A stretch of 64,000 nucleotides of DNA from UBA4738 sp002413305 (GTDB lineage Bacteria; Actinomycetota; UBA4738). Location of the stretch: positions 1 through 64,000 of the forward strand of contig DAIUAM010000006.1 in NCBI GenBank assembly GCA_036847185.1, in the 5' to 3' direction. A program made the translations under genes and the position numbers. Shown piece by piece: positions 48,241 through 59,693 of this stretch (its first letter is position 1; each line of letters starts with the position of its first letter). The notes beneath the pieces are model-generated. The model did not search any database and had not been told where the DNA came from. It was given only the letters and a program-made list of their open reading frames with translations.

Positions 48241-50712
48241 ATGCGTCCGTACCGACCGCAGGAGATCGAGCCGAAATGGCAGGCCGCGTGGGAACGCGAC
48301 GGTCTGTTCCGGGCCGACGACTCCCCCGAGGACGGCCGGGAGCGGTTCTACAAGCTGCACATGTTCCCGTACCCCTCGGGCGATCTGCACATGGGGCACG
48401 CCGAAGCGTTCGCCATCAGCGACATCATCGCCCGGTACCGATGGATGCAGGGATACAACGTCCTGCATCCGATCGGGTGGGATGCGTTCGGGTTGCCGGC
48501 GGAGAACGCGGCGATCCAGCGCGGCATGCATCCCAAGGACTGGACGTACGGGAACATCCCTCAGCAGGAGCGGTCCTTCAGGCGCTACGGGATGTCCTTC
48601 GACTGGACCCGCATGCTGGCCACCAGCGACCCCGAGTACTACCGATGGACGCAGTGGCTCTTCCTGCAGCTCTACCGGGCCGGATTGGCGTACCGGAAGA
48701 TGGCCCCGGTGAACTGGTGCCCGAAGGACCAGACCGTGCTCGCCAACGAGCAGGTCGTGCAGGGCCGGTGCGAGCGGTGCGGCACGATCGTGGTCCGCAA
48801 GGACCTGACCCAGTGGTTCTTCAAGATCACCGACTACGCCGACCGGCTGCTGGAGGACATGCGTGAGCTGGACTGGTCGGACCGGGTGCTGAGCCAGCAG
48901 CGGAACTGGATCGGCCGGTCGGAGGGCGCCGAGGTGACCTTCGAGATCGCGGAGACGGGGGACCGGATCCCGGTCTTCACCACGCGGCCGGACACGTTGT
49001 GGGGGGTGACGTTCTTCGTCTTCGCACCCGAGCATCCCTCGCTCGAACGGCTGGCGGAGGCCGGGGGGTCGGCCGACGCGGTGAAGGAGCTGCAGGACCG
49101 GCTCCAGCGGTCCGACCCGGCCGAGCGGCAGGCCGCAAGCCCGCGGGACGGCGTGGCGCTGGGCGTGCACGCCGTGAACCCGGTGAACGGCGAGCGAGTG
49201 CCGTGCTTCGTCGCCCCGTACGTGTTGATGGACTACGGGACCGGGGCCGTGATGGGGGTGCCCGGACACGACCAGCGTGACTTCGAGTTCGCCCGCGAGC
49301 ACGGGCTCGAGGTCCGGGTGGTGATCCAGCCGCCGGACGTGCCGGAGGTCGAACCGACGGAGATGACCGAGGCGTATCCGCACGAGGGCGTGATGGTCCG
49401 TTCGGGTCCGTTCGACGGCGTCCGGTCGCCCGAGTCGATCGCGCAGGTCATCGCGTGGCTGGAGGACGCCGGGAAGGGCCGGGCGGCGGTGTCGTTCCGC
49501 CTTCGCGACTGGCTGATCTCCCGGCAACGGTACTGGGGCCCGCCGATCCCGATCATCTACTGCCCGGCCTGCGGTGACGTGGCGGTGCCCGAATCCGAGC
49601 TGCCCGTGCTGCTGCCCGAGGACGTGGACTTCTCGCCGCACGGCGAATCGCCCCTGGCCCGGCACCCCGGGTTCGTGGATGTGGCGTGCCCGTCGTGCGG
49701 CGGCCCCGCGAAGCGCGAGACCGACACCTTGGACACGTTCGTGGATTCGTCGTGGTACTTCCTGCGGTTCGTCTCGCCGCGGGACCCGGTGCGGGCCTGG
49801 GAGCCGGAGGACGTCGAACGCTGGCTGCCGGTCGACCTGTACAGCGGGGGGATCGAGCACGCGATCCTCCACCTGCTGTATTCGCGGTTCGTGGTGAAGG
49901 CGCTGTTCGACCTCGGGCTGGTCCCGTTCCGCGAACCGTTCACCCGGCTGGTGAACCAGGGCATGGTCATCATGGACGGCGGAGCGATGAGCAAGAGCCG
50001 GGGGAACCTCGTGGGGTTCGCCGAGGAGCTGGACCGGTGGGGGGCGGACGTGATCCGTCTGACCATGATGTTCGCCGGACCGGTCGAGGACGACCTGGAC
50101 TGGGCGACCGTGTCCCCGGCGGGGGTGCGGAAATGGCTCGGCCGGGTGTGGCGGGCCGTCCACGAGGTGGCCGCGCTGAAGGAAACCGCGGGGGAGGTCG
50201 ACGGGAGCACGGGGGGTGCGCTTCGGCGTGTGACCCATCGCACGATCAAGGTGGTCACGGCCGACTACGACCGGAACGCGTTCAACGTCGCCATCTCCAA
50301 GCTGATGACCTTGACGAACGAGATCCAACGCGTGCTGGAAGGGGGGACGGTCTCGGTCCCGGAGGCCCGGGAGGCTGCCGAGGCGCTGGTTCTGATGCTG
50401 GCGCCGATGGCGCCGCATCTCGCCGAGGAGCTCTGGCGAGAGGCGCTCGGCAACGCGGAGACGCTCGTCCACGGGCCGTGGCCGGCCTGGGACGAGGACC
50501 TGGCCCGTGAAGACGTGGTCGTCATGGTGGTCCAGGTCGACGGGAAGGTGCGGGACCGGATCACCGTGCCTGCCGACCTGGGCGAGGACGATGCCCGGAC
50601 GCGAGCCCTGGATTCGGGCCGGGTTCGCGCCCTGCTCGATGGCCGCGAGGTCGTCCAGGTCATCGTGCGGCCGCCGCGCCTGGTGAACGTCGTGACCCGA
50701 GGGTCGAACTGA
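48241..50712 (+). CDS. leuS: Leucine--tRNA ligase
   Basis: Class I synthetase charging tRNA-Leu. With the ATG at 48241 the protein has 823 residues, a normal bacterial length. HIGH-type motif HMGH follows PYPSGDL, a CP1 editing domain contains the GTGAVMGVPGHDQRD segment that discharges wrong amino acids, a zinc-type CPACGD and CPSCGG pair occurs before the catalytic end, and KMSKS reads MSKSRGN. GAGG lies 4 bases before the ATG. The 30 extra residues of the longer frame are the translated leader structure and are rejected. Confidence 0.95.
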   Translation: MRPYRPQEIEPKWQAAWERDGLFRADDSPEDGRERFYKLHMFPYPSGDLHMGHAEAFAISDIIARYRWMQGYNVLHPIGWDAFGLPAENAAIQRGMHPKDWTYGNIPQQERSFRRYGMSFDWTRMLATSDPEYYRWTQWLFLQLYRAGLAYRKMAPVNWCPKDQTVLANEQVVQGRCERCGTIVVRKDLTQWFFKITDYADRLLEDMRELDWSDRVLSQQRNWIGRSEGAEVTFEIAETGDRIPVFTTRPDTLWGVTFFVFAPEHPSLERLAEAGGSADAVKELQDRLQRSDPAERQAASPRDGVALGVHAVNPVNGERVPCFVAPYVLMDYGTGAVMGVPGHDQRDFEFAREHGLEVRVVIQPPDVPEVEPTEMTEAYPHEGVMVRSGPFDGVRSPESIAQVIAWLEDAGKGRAAVSFRLRDWLISRQRYWGPPIPIIYCPACGDVAVPESELPVLLPEDVDFSPHGESPLARHPGFVDVACPSCGGPAKRETDTLDTFVDSSWYFLRFVSPRDPVRAWEPEDVERWLPVDLYSGGIEHAILHLLYSRFVVKALFDLGLVPFREPFTRLVNQGMVIMDGGAMSKSRGNLVGFAEELDRWGADVIRLTMMFAGPVEDDLDWATVSPAGVRKWLGRVWRAVHEVAALKETAGEVDGSTGGALRRVTHRTIKVVTADYDRNAFNVAISKLMTLTNEIQRVLEGGTVSVPEAREAAEALVLMLAPMAPHLAEELWREALGNAETLVHGPWPAWDEDLAREDVVVMVVQVDGKVRDRITVPADLGEDDARTRALDSGRVRALLDGREVVQVIVRPPRLVNVVTRGSN

Positions 50713-50857
50713 GGCGCTGCCGAAAGCATCACGCCAGATTTCGCACCGGTCGTGACGTCGCTCACTGACGGCGAGGCCCGGCCCAGCTAGCCTTCGTTCC
50801 AAGGTCGGGTTCCGGGCCCGCCGAGGCTCGCCAGTCCGTACGGGGCTGCGGTGCCCC

Positions 50858-50875
50858 CCGGGCCCAGCCCGGTTT
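50858..50875 (+). terminator. Possible weak terminator downstream of leuS
   Basis: CCGGGC / CCA / GCCCGG followed by TTT. The 6-bp stem and short T run are modest, and it lies 146 bases after leuS within the 249-base gap to comEA; CTAGCCT near 50788 may be a promoter element. Nothing else was seen in the gap. Confidence 0.3.
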
Positions 50876-50961
50876 CATCCCCTTGCGCTTCCTGCGCGCA
50901 TGTCGTGCCTTCCCGTGGGCTGTCTGGTGTTGGAACGCACCCGAACAGGGGAGGCGGACGG

Positions 50962-51621
50962 TTGGTCAGTGAGCAGATCCGCGAGCGACTCCACGCCTTG
51001 GAGCGGCGCGAACTGGTGGGGCTCGTGATCATCGCGGTGCTGGTGGTGGCGGGTGCGGCGTTCTGGTACACGCGATCCCTCCCGAGCCCGGTCCACGTCG
51101 TGGCGACGGCCGGCGGCGGCGGCTCGCGAGCGCCCGCCGCAGCACCGGTCGCCTCGCCGTCGGCTTCGCCGAAGCAGATCGTCGTCGACGTCGCCGGCTG
51201 GGTGAAGACGCCTGGTGTCTACGACTTCCACCAGGGCGACCGCGTGATCGATGCCATCCGTCAGGCCGGTGGCGCACGTCCCGGCGCTGACCTGACGTCG
51301 ATCAACCTCGCCGCGCTGCTCACGGACGCGGAACAGATCGTGGTGGGCAAGGCCTCGGGGGGCGGTCCGGTCAGCAGTACGACGGTGGGCTCGGGCGGCG
51401 GAGGGTCGAGCGGGGACGGTTCGAACGGCGCCCCCGTCAACATCAACACCGCGACGCTCGACCAGCTGGAGAGCCTCCCTGGGATCGGGCCTGCGCTGGG
51501 GCAACGGATCATCGACTACCGCCAGCAACACGGTCCGTTCAAGTCGGTGAACGACCTCACGAACGTGTCGGGCATCGGCGACAAGCGGCTGGCCGACCTT
51601 CGGCAGATGATCACCGTGTAG
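50962..51621 (+). CDS. comEA: Competence protein ComEA, DNA receptor
   Basis: ComEA binds incoming double-stranded DNA outside the membrane during transformation. The 219-residue protein has a membrane anchor at about 18-36, an SLBB domain at about 72-128 (VDVAGWVKTPGVYDFHQGD), a Gly/Ser linker and a C-terminal helix-hairpin-helix pair (NINTATLDQLESLPGIGPA and NVSGIGDKRLADL). It starts with TTG at 50962, chosen because GGGGAGG lies 7 bases upstream and no ATG or GTG is in frame nearby. comEC follows 9 bases later. Confidence 0.9.
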   Translation: MVSEQIRERLHALERRELVGLVIIAVLVVAGAAFWYTRSLPSPVHVVATAGGGGSRAPAAAPVASPSASPKQIVVDVAGWVKTPGVYDFHQGDRVIDAIRQAGGARPGADLTSINLAALLTDAEQIVVGKASGGGPVSSTTVGSGGGGSSGDGSNGAPVNINTATLDQLESLPGIGPALGQRIIDYRQQHGPFKSVNDLTNVSGIGDKRLADLRQMITV

Positions 51622-51630
51622 GGGGATCCC

Positions 51631-54008
51631 GTGCGAGGGTGGTCCCTGTCCGTCGCCGCCGCGGCGATGTGGGCGGGCATCCTGATCGCCGGAGAGTTCC
51701 CGGACCTCGGATTCGGTCGATCGGTACTGCTGCTGCTCGCCGGGCTGGCATGCCTGGTGGCTCTGCTGGCGCTGGCTCGACAGCCGCTTCCGGGCCGGTC
51801 ACGTTCGATCGGGCGGTGGGCGTGCACGCCCGCGGTGGTGGCCGCGTTCCTCGTGTCGAGCTTCGTCCTCCTGGGGACCGGATGGGCCGAGCTTCGAGCC
51901 GCGCGGGTCCGCGCCTCGCCGCTTGCCCACCTGGCGGGCGCCCTCGTCCACGTGTCCGGGACGGTTGCCTCCGATCCACAGGAGCAGACGCTCGGCTGGA
52001 CGTGTTCGCTCCACGTTGCGGTCCTGGAGCCGGGCAGGGCCGGCTGGCCACGAGCGATCTCGCTCCACGACGAGCTCTGGCTGGAGGGCCATGGCTCGCC
52101 ACCGCACGTGGGCGCGGGCGATCGGGTGGAGGTCACTGGCAGCCTGGGCTCGCTGCACGGCCGGTTCGGCGCGTCTCTCAGCCGGCGCGGATATCCGGCC
52201 ACGATGTTCGTCGATTCGGTGACCGGTCGGGGTCCGCCCTCGAACCCCGTGCTCCGGGCGGCGAACGGCCTTCGCAAGGCCCTGGCGAGCTCCCTGGCGC
52301 GTGTCTTTCCGGCACGCGACGCGGGGCTCGTGGCGGGCCTCGCGCTCGGGGACACCTCCCGGCTCGACTCGCAGGTCGAAGAGGACTTCCGTGCCACCGG
52401 TCTGTCACACCTCACCGCCGTCTCTGGTGAGAACCTGGCGATGTTCCTGGCTCCGGTCCTGGGCCTGGGGATGATGCTGGGTCTGGGTCGTCGGGGACGG
52501 TTCACGCTGGGGCTGTTGGCCATCGGCTTCTTCGTCCTGCTGACGCGGGCCGAACCGTCCGTGCTGCGCGCGGCCGCCATGTCCGGGCTGAGCACGCTCG
52601 GGATCTTCCTCGGGCGGCCCCGAAGCCCCCCTGCCATCATGGGCGGAGCCGTCCTCTCGCTGCTGGCCATCAACCCGGAGCTCGTGTATGGGATCGGGTT
52701 CCAACTGTCGGTGGCGGCCACCGCTGGCATGGCCCTGCTCTCGGGCCCGATATCGGCCAGACTCCGGTTCCTGCCCCAAGGCCTGGGCCTCGCCGCCGGG
52801 ACGACCATCGGGGCCCAGGCGGGCGTCACGCCGCTCCTCCTCTACCACTTCGGTGTGGTGCCGACGGTGAGCATCCCGGCGAACCTGCTCGCGTTCCCGG
52901 CGGTCGGCCCCGGCATGCTGCTCGGCTTGCTGGCTGCCGCGGTCGGGTTGGTGGTGCGGCCCCTCGGGCTGCTCACCGCGATGGCCGCCCGCGTCCCGCT
53001 CGGGTACTTGATCGGGCTGGCCTCCCGGCTCGCGCGCTCGCCCCTGCCTTCGATCACTTCGAGCGGCTCCCAGTGGCCGCTCCTCTCGGCTGGCATCATC
53101 TGCGTCGGCGCCCTCGCATGGTGGCTCCGGGCGGGCCATCCCATGCCGAGGCGGGCGCTTGTCGTCCTGATGGTGGTGCTGCCCGTGTTCGTCTGGGCGG
53201 GCGCGGTCCGCGCCGGGCCGCCGAGCGTCCTCACGGTGACGTTCTTCGACGTGGGACAGGGGGACGCCGCTCTGTTGCGGTCGCCGCGCGGCGCCGTCGT
53301 CCTGGTGGACGGTGGCCCGCAGCTCGAACAGGTGGCCACCAAGCTTGCCGCCCTGGGTGTCCGCAGGATCGATGTGATGATCGCAACGCACCCGCATGCC
53401 GATCATGTCGCGGGCTGCCCGCCGTGCTGGCCAGGTTCCCGGTCAGCCTGGTCATCGACCCGGGCTGCCGCGGCAGCTCCCCGTACTACGCGGAATTCCT
53501 GAGCGCGGTCCGTTCGGTCCGGGTGCCCTTCCGACATCCGCGTCCGGGCGACGTCGTTCGCGCCGGCGACATCACGCTGCAGATCCTGGGGCCCGAGCGC
53601 TGCTACCACGGCACGGACTCGGATCCGAACAACGACTCGCTGGTCTTCCGGGCGCTCGACGATGGCGGTTCGGTCCTGTTCCCCGGCGATGCGGAGCAGG
53701 ATTCCCAGGGTGACGTCCTGCACGACGAGGGTGGCTCCCTTCGCGCTGAAGTGCTCAAGGTCGCCCATCACGGTGGCGACACGTCGCTGCCCGAGTTCGT
53801 GGCCACTGTGCGCGCAGTCGTGGCGGTCGTCAGCGTCGGCCCGAACCGATACGGCCACCCCGTGCCGAGCGTACTGGCCGCCCTGGCTCGCGATGGGATG
53901 CAGGTGTATCGGACAGACAGATCGGGGGACGTGACGGTGGCGTTCACGCCGCAGGGCCTGGAGGTGGCGACGGTGACGAGCAAGGCCATCTCTGTCCCCG
54001 AACCCTGA
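51631..54008 (+). pseudogene. comEC: Competence channel ComEC, frameshifted
   Basis: ComEC is the membrane channel that takes up single-stranded DNA. The first frame has the N-terminal DUF4131 region, the Competence domain with ALGDTSRLD and SGENLAMFLAP and many helices, and the start of the metallo-beta-lactamase domain up to HPHADHVAG. There the frame shifts: the rest (LPAVLARFPVSLVIDPGC onward, with VLFPGDAEQDSQ and LKVAHHGG) is one frame over to 54008. Adding one G to the GGG at 53412-53414 restores a protein of about 790 residues. So it is a recent mutation or a sequence error. GTG start with GGGGGA upstream. Confidence 0.85.
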
Positions 54009-54070
54009 GGGAGGGACCGCTCGGGTCCTGGGTCGTGAGCCCCGCAGCCGGTTCGCTCCACCCACGCTCG

Positions 54071-54076
54071 TACAAT
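54071..54076 (+). promoter_or_regulatory. -10 box TACAAT for leaderless holA
   Basis: TACAAT ends 6 bases before the holA ATG and no ribosome site is present. Confidence 0.5.
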
Positions 54077-54082
54077 CCCGGC

Positions 54083-55063
54083 ATGACCCGGCTCATCTCC
54101 GCTCCCACCGCGCTCTTCTGGGGCGAGGACGGGTTCCTACTCCGTCTCGCCGCGCACGAGCTATTCCAGCAGCGCGGGTTCCGGGCAACCGAGCTGGAGG
54201 CCTCCGATTGGCGCGGCGGCGAGACGTCCGACCTGGCCACTCCCTCACTTTGGGGGGAGCGGCGAGCCCTCCTGGTGGCCGACTGCCAGTCCATCCCGGA
54301 GGGCGGCGCCCGCGAGCTTCGGGCCTATCTCGAAGGGCCGGTTCCGGACACGCTCTGCATCCTCACCCAGGTGTCGCGGGGAAAGAACCCGCCGCCCATC
54401 GCCAAGGCCGTTCAAGCGGGCGGGGGGGTCGTGAAGCAGATCGCCGTCAAGCGCCAGGACATGCCCCGATGGGTTCTGGACCGGGCCAAGCTCCGCGGTG
54501 TCGCGCTCACCGGGCCCGGCGCGGCCCAACTGATCGCCGCATTCGGCCAGGAGACCGCGCCGTTGGATCAGGCGGTCGAACAGCTCGCTTCGGCGTTCCC
54601 CGGCCGAACGATCGGGCCCGAGGAGGTGCGCTCGCAGTTCCGCGGGCTCGGGGAGCAGCAGGTGTGGGATCTGTGTGACCAGGCATGCATGGGCAGGCTC
54701 CCCGAAGCCCTGGTCACCCTGCGCTCCCTCCTCGAGGACCGGTCGGATCCGCTCCTCATCCTGGGAGGGATCGCCTCACGGGTCCGCGATCTCCTCCGGG
54801 TCCGGGCCCTCCCCGATCGGATGCCGGCGGCAGAGGCCGCGAAGGCGGCCGGGCTCCGGTTCGACTGGCAGGTTCGCCGCTATCGGGAGCAAGCGGGGCG
54901 GATGAGCATCGAACAGCTCGTCGAGCTCCACACGCTGGTCGTGGAAGCCGACCGGGCCTTGAAGGGTGGGGCGCCGGGGGATGTCGTCCTGACCGCCCTG
55001 GTCGCGGTGATGGCGGGGGAGCGGACCGCGGCGCTGGATGTTCCGGTCCGCGTCGGGCGCTGA
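54083..55063 (+). CDS. holA: DNA polymerase III subunit delta
   Basis: Delta opens the beta clamp in the clamp loader. The 326-residue protein matches the family: an N-terminal LFWGEDGFLLRLA segment, a central AAA-like region without Walker motifs (LCILTQVSRGKNPPP), and a helical C-terminal domain with LILGGIASRVRDLLRVRAL. The ATG is fixed by the -10 box and by homology. It lies after comEC and converges on rpsT, the common comEC-holA-rpsT order. A weak 5-bp GCTGA/TCAGC repeat joins the two stop codons. Confidence 0.93.
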   Translation: MTRLISAPTALFWGEDGFLLRLAAHELFQQRGFRATELEASDWRGGETSDLATPSLWGERRALLVADCQSIPEGGARELRAYLEGPVPDTLCILTQVSRGKNPPPIAKAVQAGGGVVKQIAVKRQDMPRWVLDRAKLRGVALTGPGAAQLIAAFGQETAPLDQAVEQLASAFPGRTIGPEEVRSQFRGLGEQQVWDLCDQACMGRLPEALVTLRSLLEDRSDPLLILGGIASRVRDLLRVRALPDRMPAAEAAKAAGLRFDWQVRRYREQAGRMSIEQLVELHTLVVEADRALKGGAPGDVVLTALVAVMAGERTAALDVPVRVGR

Positions 55064-55084
55064 CGCAGCCCCGGGGAACCAGTC

Positions 55085-55354
55085 TCAGCTCGAAGCGGCT
55101 TCGTTCACCGCACGGGCCAGCCGCGACTTCCTTCGGGCGGCCGCACGCTTGTGCAGCACGCCGCTGGAGGCCGCCCGGTCGAGCTCCCGGGCCGCGGCGC
55201 GGAACTCTTCGACGGCAGCCTGCTCGTCTCCTCCAGACACGGCGCCACGGACCTTCTTGGCCGACGTCTTCATGGAGGACCGGGCCGCTTTGTTCCGGCT
55301 GTGCGCGGCCTCGTTCTGACGATTGCGTTTGATCTGAGACTTGATGTTCGCCAC
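55085..55354 (-). CDS. rpsT: Small-subunit ribosomal protein S20
   Basis: S20 binds 16S rRNA. The 89-residue basic protein opens ANIKSQIKRNRQNEAAHSRN and ends KSRLARAVNEAAS, as usual. The start codon is GTG, 8 bases after a TAGACT box, with no ribosome site. It is convergent with holA and divergent from lepA, a standard arrangement. Confidence 0.96.
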   Translation of the reverse strand: MANIKSQIKRNRQNEAAHSRNKAARSSMKTSAKKVRGAVSGGDEQAAVEEFRAAARELDRAASSGVLHKRAAARRKSRLARAVNEAASS

Positions 55355-55362
55355 GGCGGCCG

Positions 55363-55368
55363 AGTCTA
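55363..55368 (-). promoter_or_regulatory. -10 box TAGACT for leaderless rpsT
   Basis: TAGACT on the minus strand ends 8 bases before the GTG at 55354. Confidence 0.45.
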
Positions 55369-55488
55369 CCAGCGGGTGGGGAGTGGCAGCCCGGGCGATC
55401 GGACCGTGGCCAGGGCCGACGACTCCACCGGTGACCCGGACCCACCGTGGGCATCTGGCGCAGCGCGGACCGCGAACCGCGTACCGCG

Positions 55489-55494
55489 TACCCT
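55489..55494 (+). promoter_or_regulatory. -10 box TACCCT for leaderless lepA
   Basis: TACCCT ends 9 bases before the ATG at 55504. Just upstream the motif ACCGCG or close variants recur every 7-9 bases (55469-55487). Confidence 0.4.
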
Positions 55495-55503
55495 TGCGTG
55501 CCG

Positions 55504-57317
<1,814 letters not shown>

Positions 57318-57321
<4 letters not shown>

Positions 57322-58484
57322 CCGCCGGAAGAGCGAGCGGAGCCGTGAGGGAGCACGCCGTGAGGCAAGTCGTGATGGACGAGGTTCGTGCAGGGCTCTA
57401 CATCCACATCCCTTTCTGCCTCACTCGGTGCGGGTACTGCGATTTCAACACCTACGCCGGACTCGGCCACCTGGCGGGATCGTACGTCGAGGGTGTGACA
57501 CTCGAAGCGGCCCTCGCCGGCCCGGGATGGGAGGGGGAGCGGTTCGACTCGGTGTACTTCGGCGGCGGGACGCCGACCATCCTGCCGCCCGGCCAGATGG
57601 TCAGGGTACTTGACGGATGTGCGCGGGTGTTCGACCTCCTGCCCGACGCGGAGATCACCTCGGAGGCGAACCCGGACACCGTGGACGAGCCGGTCCTCGC
57701 CGCGCTCCTCGATGCCGGGGTGACGCGGCTCTCAATGGGTGTGCAGTCGTTCGACACCGCCGTGCTCGAAACCTTGGAACGGGTGCACTCGCCGGAGTCG
57801 TCGCGTGCAGCTTTCGCCGCCGCCCGGCGGGTCGGTTACGAGAACGTGAACCTGGACCTGATCTACGGGGCGCATGGCGAGACCGTCGAGTCCTGGCAGC
57901 GAACCATGGAAGAGGCGGCTCGCCTGGAGCCCGAGCACCTCTCCTGTTACGCGCTCACCATCGAGCCTGCCACGCCGCTCGGTCGCAAGGTCGCCGCCGG
58001 GCTGCTGCCGGCCCCGGACCCCGACCTTCAGGCCGAGATGTACGACCGGGCCTGTTGCACGCTTCGCGACGCCGGCTACGAGCACTACGAGATCGCGAAC
58101 TGGTCAAGGCCCGGCAAGCGCTGCCGACACAACCTGGGCTACTGGGAGGGCAAGCCCTACCTGGGGCTCGGAGCGGGGGCGCATTCGTACCGCGACGGTC
58201 ACCGGTGGTGGAACGTCCGCCCGCCCCTCCAGTATCTCGAGACCGTGGGCGCCGGACGCCTGCCCCGCGGCGGTGAGGAGTGGCTCTCCCCCGAAGATCG
58301 TCGACTCGAGCAGCTCCTCCTCGCATTGCGGACCACCTCCGGAGTCCCGCTGGCAGACGTCGAACCCTCTCGCGCCGACGAGGTCGTCCAGGCGGGGCTG
58401 GCCGAGAGAGACGGTGCGCGCCTCCGCCCCACCGAACCAGGGCTGCTCATGGCGAACGAGGTTGTTCTGAGCCTCCTCGGGTAG
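57318..58484 (+). CDS. hemW: Radical SAM haem chaperone HemW
   Basis: HemW (formerly called HemN-like) binds haem and is thought to deliver it to haem enzymes. The 388-residue protein has the radical SAM cluster C34-x3-C38-x2-C41 in CLTRCGYC, the SAM motif GGGTPT, and the HemW-type C-terminal domain (EIANWSRPGKRCRHNLGYW). It lacks the extra Cys of true coproporphyrinogen dehydrogenases. The first 20 residues are extra to the family, and a GTG at 57361 is an alternative start. The lepA-hemW-hrcA-dnaJ order is common in Gram-positives. Confidence 0.93.
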
Positions 58485-58543
58485 GGGGTCGCTCATCACC
58501 GGCGAGCCGTGACCGGTCCGAGGCGTGTTCCCGGCCTCAGCTG

Positions 58544-58570
58544 CTAGCAGTCTCGGCCAGAGAGTGCTAA
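58544..58570 (+). promoter_or_regulatory. CIRCE operator for HrcA
   Basis: CTAGCAGTC-N9-GAGTGCTAA: the right arm is a perfect CIRCE half-site, and the left arm differs from TTAGCACTC at two positions. The right arm overlaps the AACAAT -10 box (58569-58574), which ends 6 bases before the hrcA ATG, so HrcA bound here would block RNA polymerase. Confidence 0.85.
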
Positions 58571-58580
58571 CAATAGGGAC

Positions 58581-59639
58581 ATGGCAACTACCTCCGCCCG
58601 CGCATCCGGGCAGCTGAGCGAGCGGAAAGCCGCGATCCTGCGGGCGCTGGTCCGCCAGTACATCCGGACGGGCGAGCCGGTGGGGAGCGAGATGCTCGCT
58701 TCGACGTCGGGCCTCCGCGTCAGCCCGGCCACGATCCGAAATGAGCTGGCGGCGCTCGAGGAGCTCGGCTACCTGACCCAGCCGCACACCTCGGCCGGGC
58801 GCGCGCCCACCCATCTCGCCTACCGCTTCTTCGTCGACCTGCTTCCGTCCCGTCCGCACCTGCGGGGCTCCGAACGCCTGGCGGTCGTCCAGTTCTTCGA
58901 GGAGGCGCTGGCCGACGTCGACGAGATCCTGCGGGGCACCACGCTGTTGCTGTCTCGCCTGACCCGTTACGCATCCCTGGCATTGGCCCCCAGCCTCAAG
59001 GAGAGCGTGATCGCGCGGTGCGAGCTGATCGGGCTAGGTTCGTCCACGCTCCTCCTGGTCGTGTTCGACAACGGCCGGGTCGAGAAACGGCTGGTCGACG
59101 TTCCCGAGGACGCAACGGAGGAGGACCTCGAACGGGTCTCGCGGTCGCTGTCCTCGGCCTTTCGGGGCATGACGGTCGGCGCGGCGAAGCAGGAGGCCGA
59201 TCGAAATGCCGCCGCCACCCGGGAGCCCGACGCGGCGGTTCTGCGCAAGGTCGGCGGGGCACTCGGTTCGATCGACGCGGCGGCCGAAGCCGAGCACGTC
59301 CTGCTCGGGGGCGTGGCGAACATCGCCGGCGAGGGCGCGTTCGACCGCCGGGAGACGGTCCGGGAGGTCTACGAAGCGCTGGAGCGCGAATCCGCCCTGC
59401 TGCATCTTCTCCGCGAGGCCGCGTCGACTCCGCCCGTGAGCGTGATGATTGGCGCGGAGAACTCCATCCCGGGGATGTTGGAGGCCAGCGTGGTCGCCGC
59501 GCCGTTCGGGGCGGGGGGTGGGGCGATGGGGACCATCGGCGTCATCGGGCCGCTCCGCATGGACTACGAATCGGCGATCTCGGCGGTCCGGATCGTCGCG
59601 GAACGACTGTCCGCGGCGGTCGAGGCGCTGCGGAGCTGA
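58581..59639 (+). CDS. hrcA: Heat-inducible transcription repressor HrcA
   Basis: HrcA represses class I heat-shock genes by binding CIRCE. The 352-residue protein has an N-terminal winged helix (QLSERKAAILRALVRQYIRT, SPATIRNELAALEELGYL) and a GAF-like and dimer region with SVMIGAENSIP and GVIGPLRMDY. The ATG lies 10 bases after a CIRCE element, so the gene is autoregulated. dnaJ follows after 54 bases. groEL and dnaK, its usual targets, are outside the window. Confidence 0.95.
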   Translation: MATTSARASGQLSERKAAILRALVRQYIRTGEPVGSEMLASTSGLRVSPATIRNELAALEELGYLTQPHTSAGRAPTHLAYRFFVDLLPSRPHLRGSERLAVVQFFEEALADVDEILRGTTLLLSRLTRYASLALAPSLKESVIARCELIGLGSSTLLLVVFDNGRVEKRLVDVPEDATEEDLERVSRSLSSAFRGMTVGAAKQEADRNAAATREPDAAVLRKVGGALGSIDAAAEAEHVLLGGVANIAGEGAFDRRETVREVYEALERESALLHLLREAASTPPVSVMIGAENSIPGMLEASVVAAPFGAGGGAMGTIGVIGPLRMDYESAISAVRIVAERLSAAVEALRS

Positions 59640-59680
59640 TCGCCGGGGTCGGGTTGGGCGGGGGTGCGTTCGACCGCCGG

Positions 59681-59686
59681 TACACT
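59681..59686 (+). promoter_or_regulatory. -10 box TACACT for leaderless dnaJ
   Basis: TACACT ends 7 bases before the dnaJ ATG with no ribosome site, giving dnaJ a promoter separate from the CIRCE-controlled hrcA promoter. Confidence 0.45.
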
Positions 59687-59693
59687 CGGAGCG

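Noticed and set aside
47644..50802. 1052-residue open frame antisense to leuS and the propeller gene
   Set aside because: It is a shadow frame produced by GC-rich third positions; composition is Arg/Pro/His-rich and no domain is recognisable, while the plus-strand leuS is certain.
55469..55494. Short ACCGCG-type repeats before lepA as a regulatory array
   Set aside because: Only about three imperfect copies in a GC-rich promoter; may be chance.
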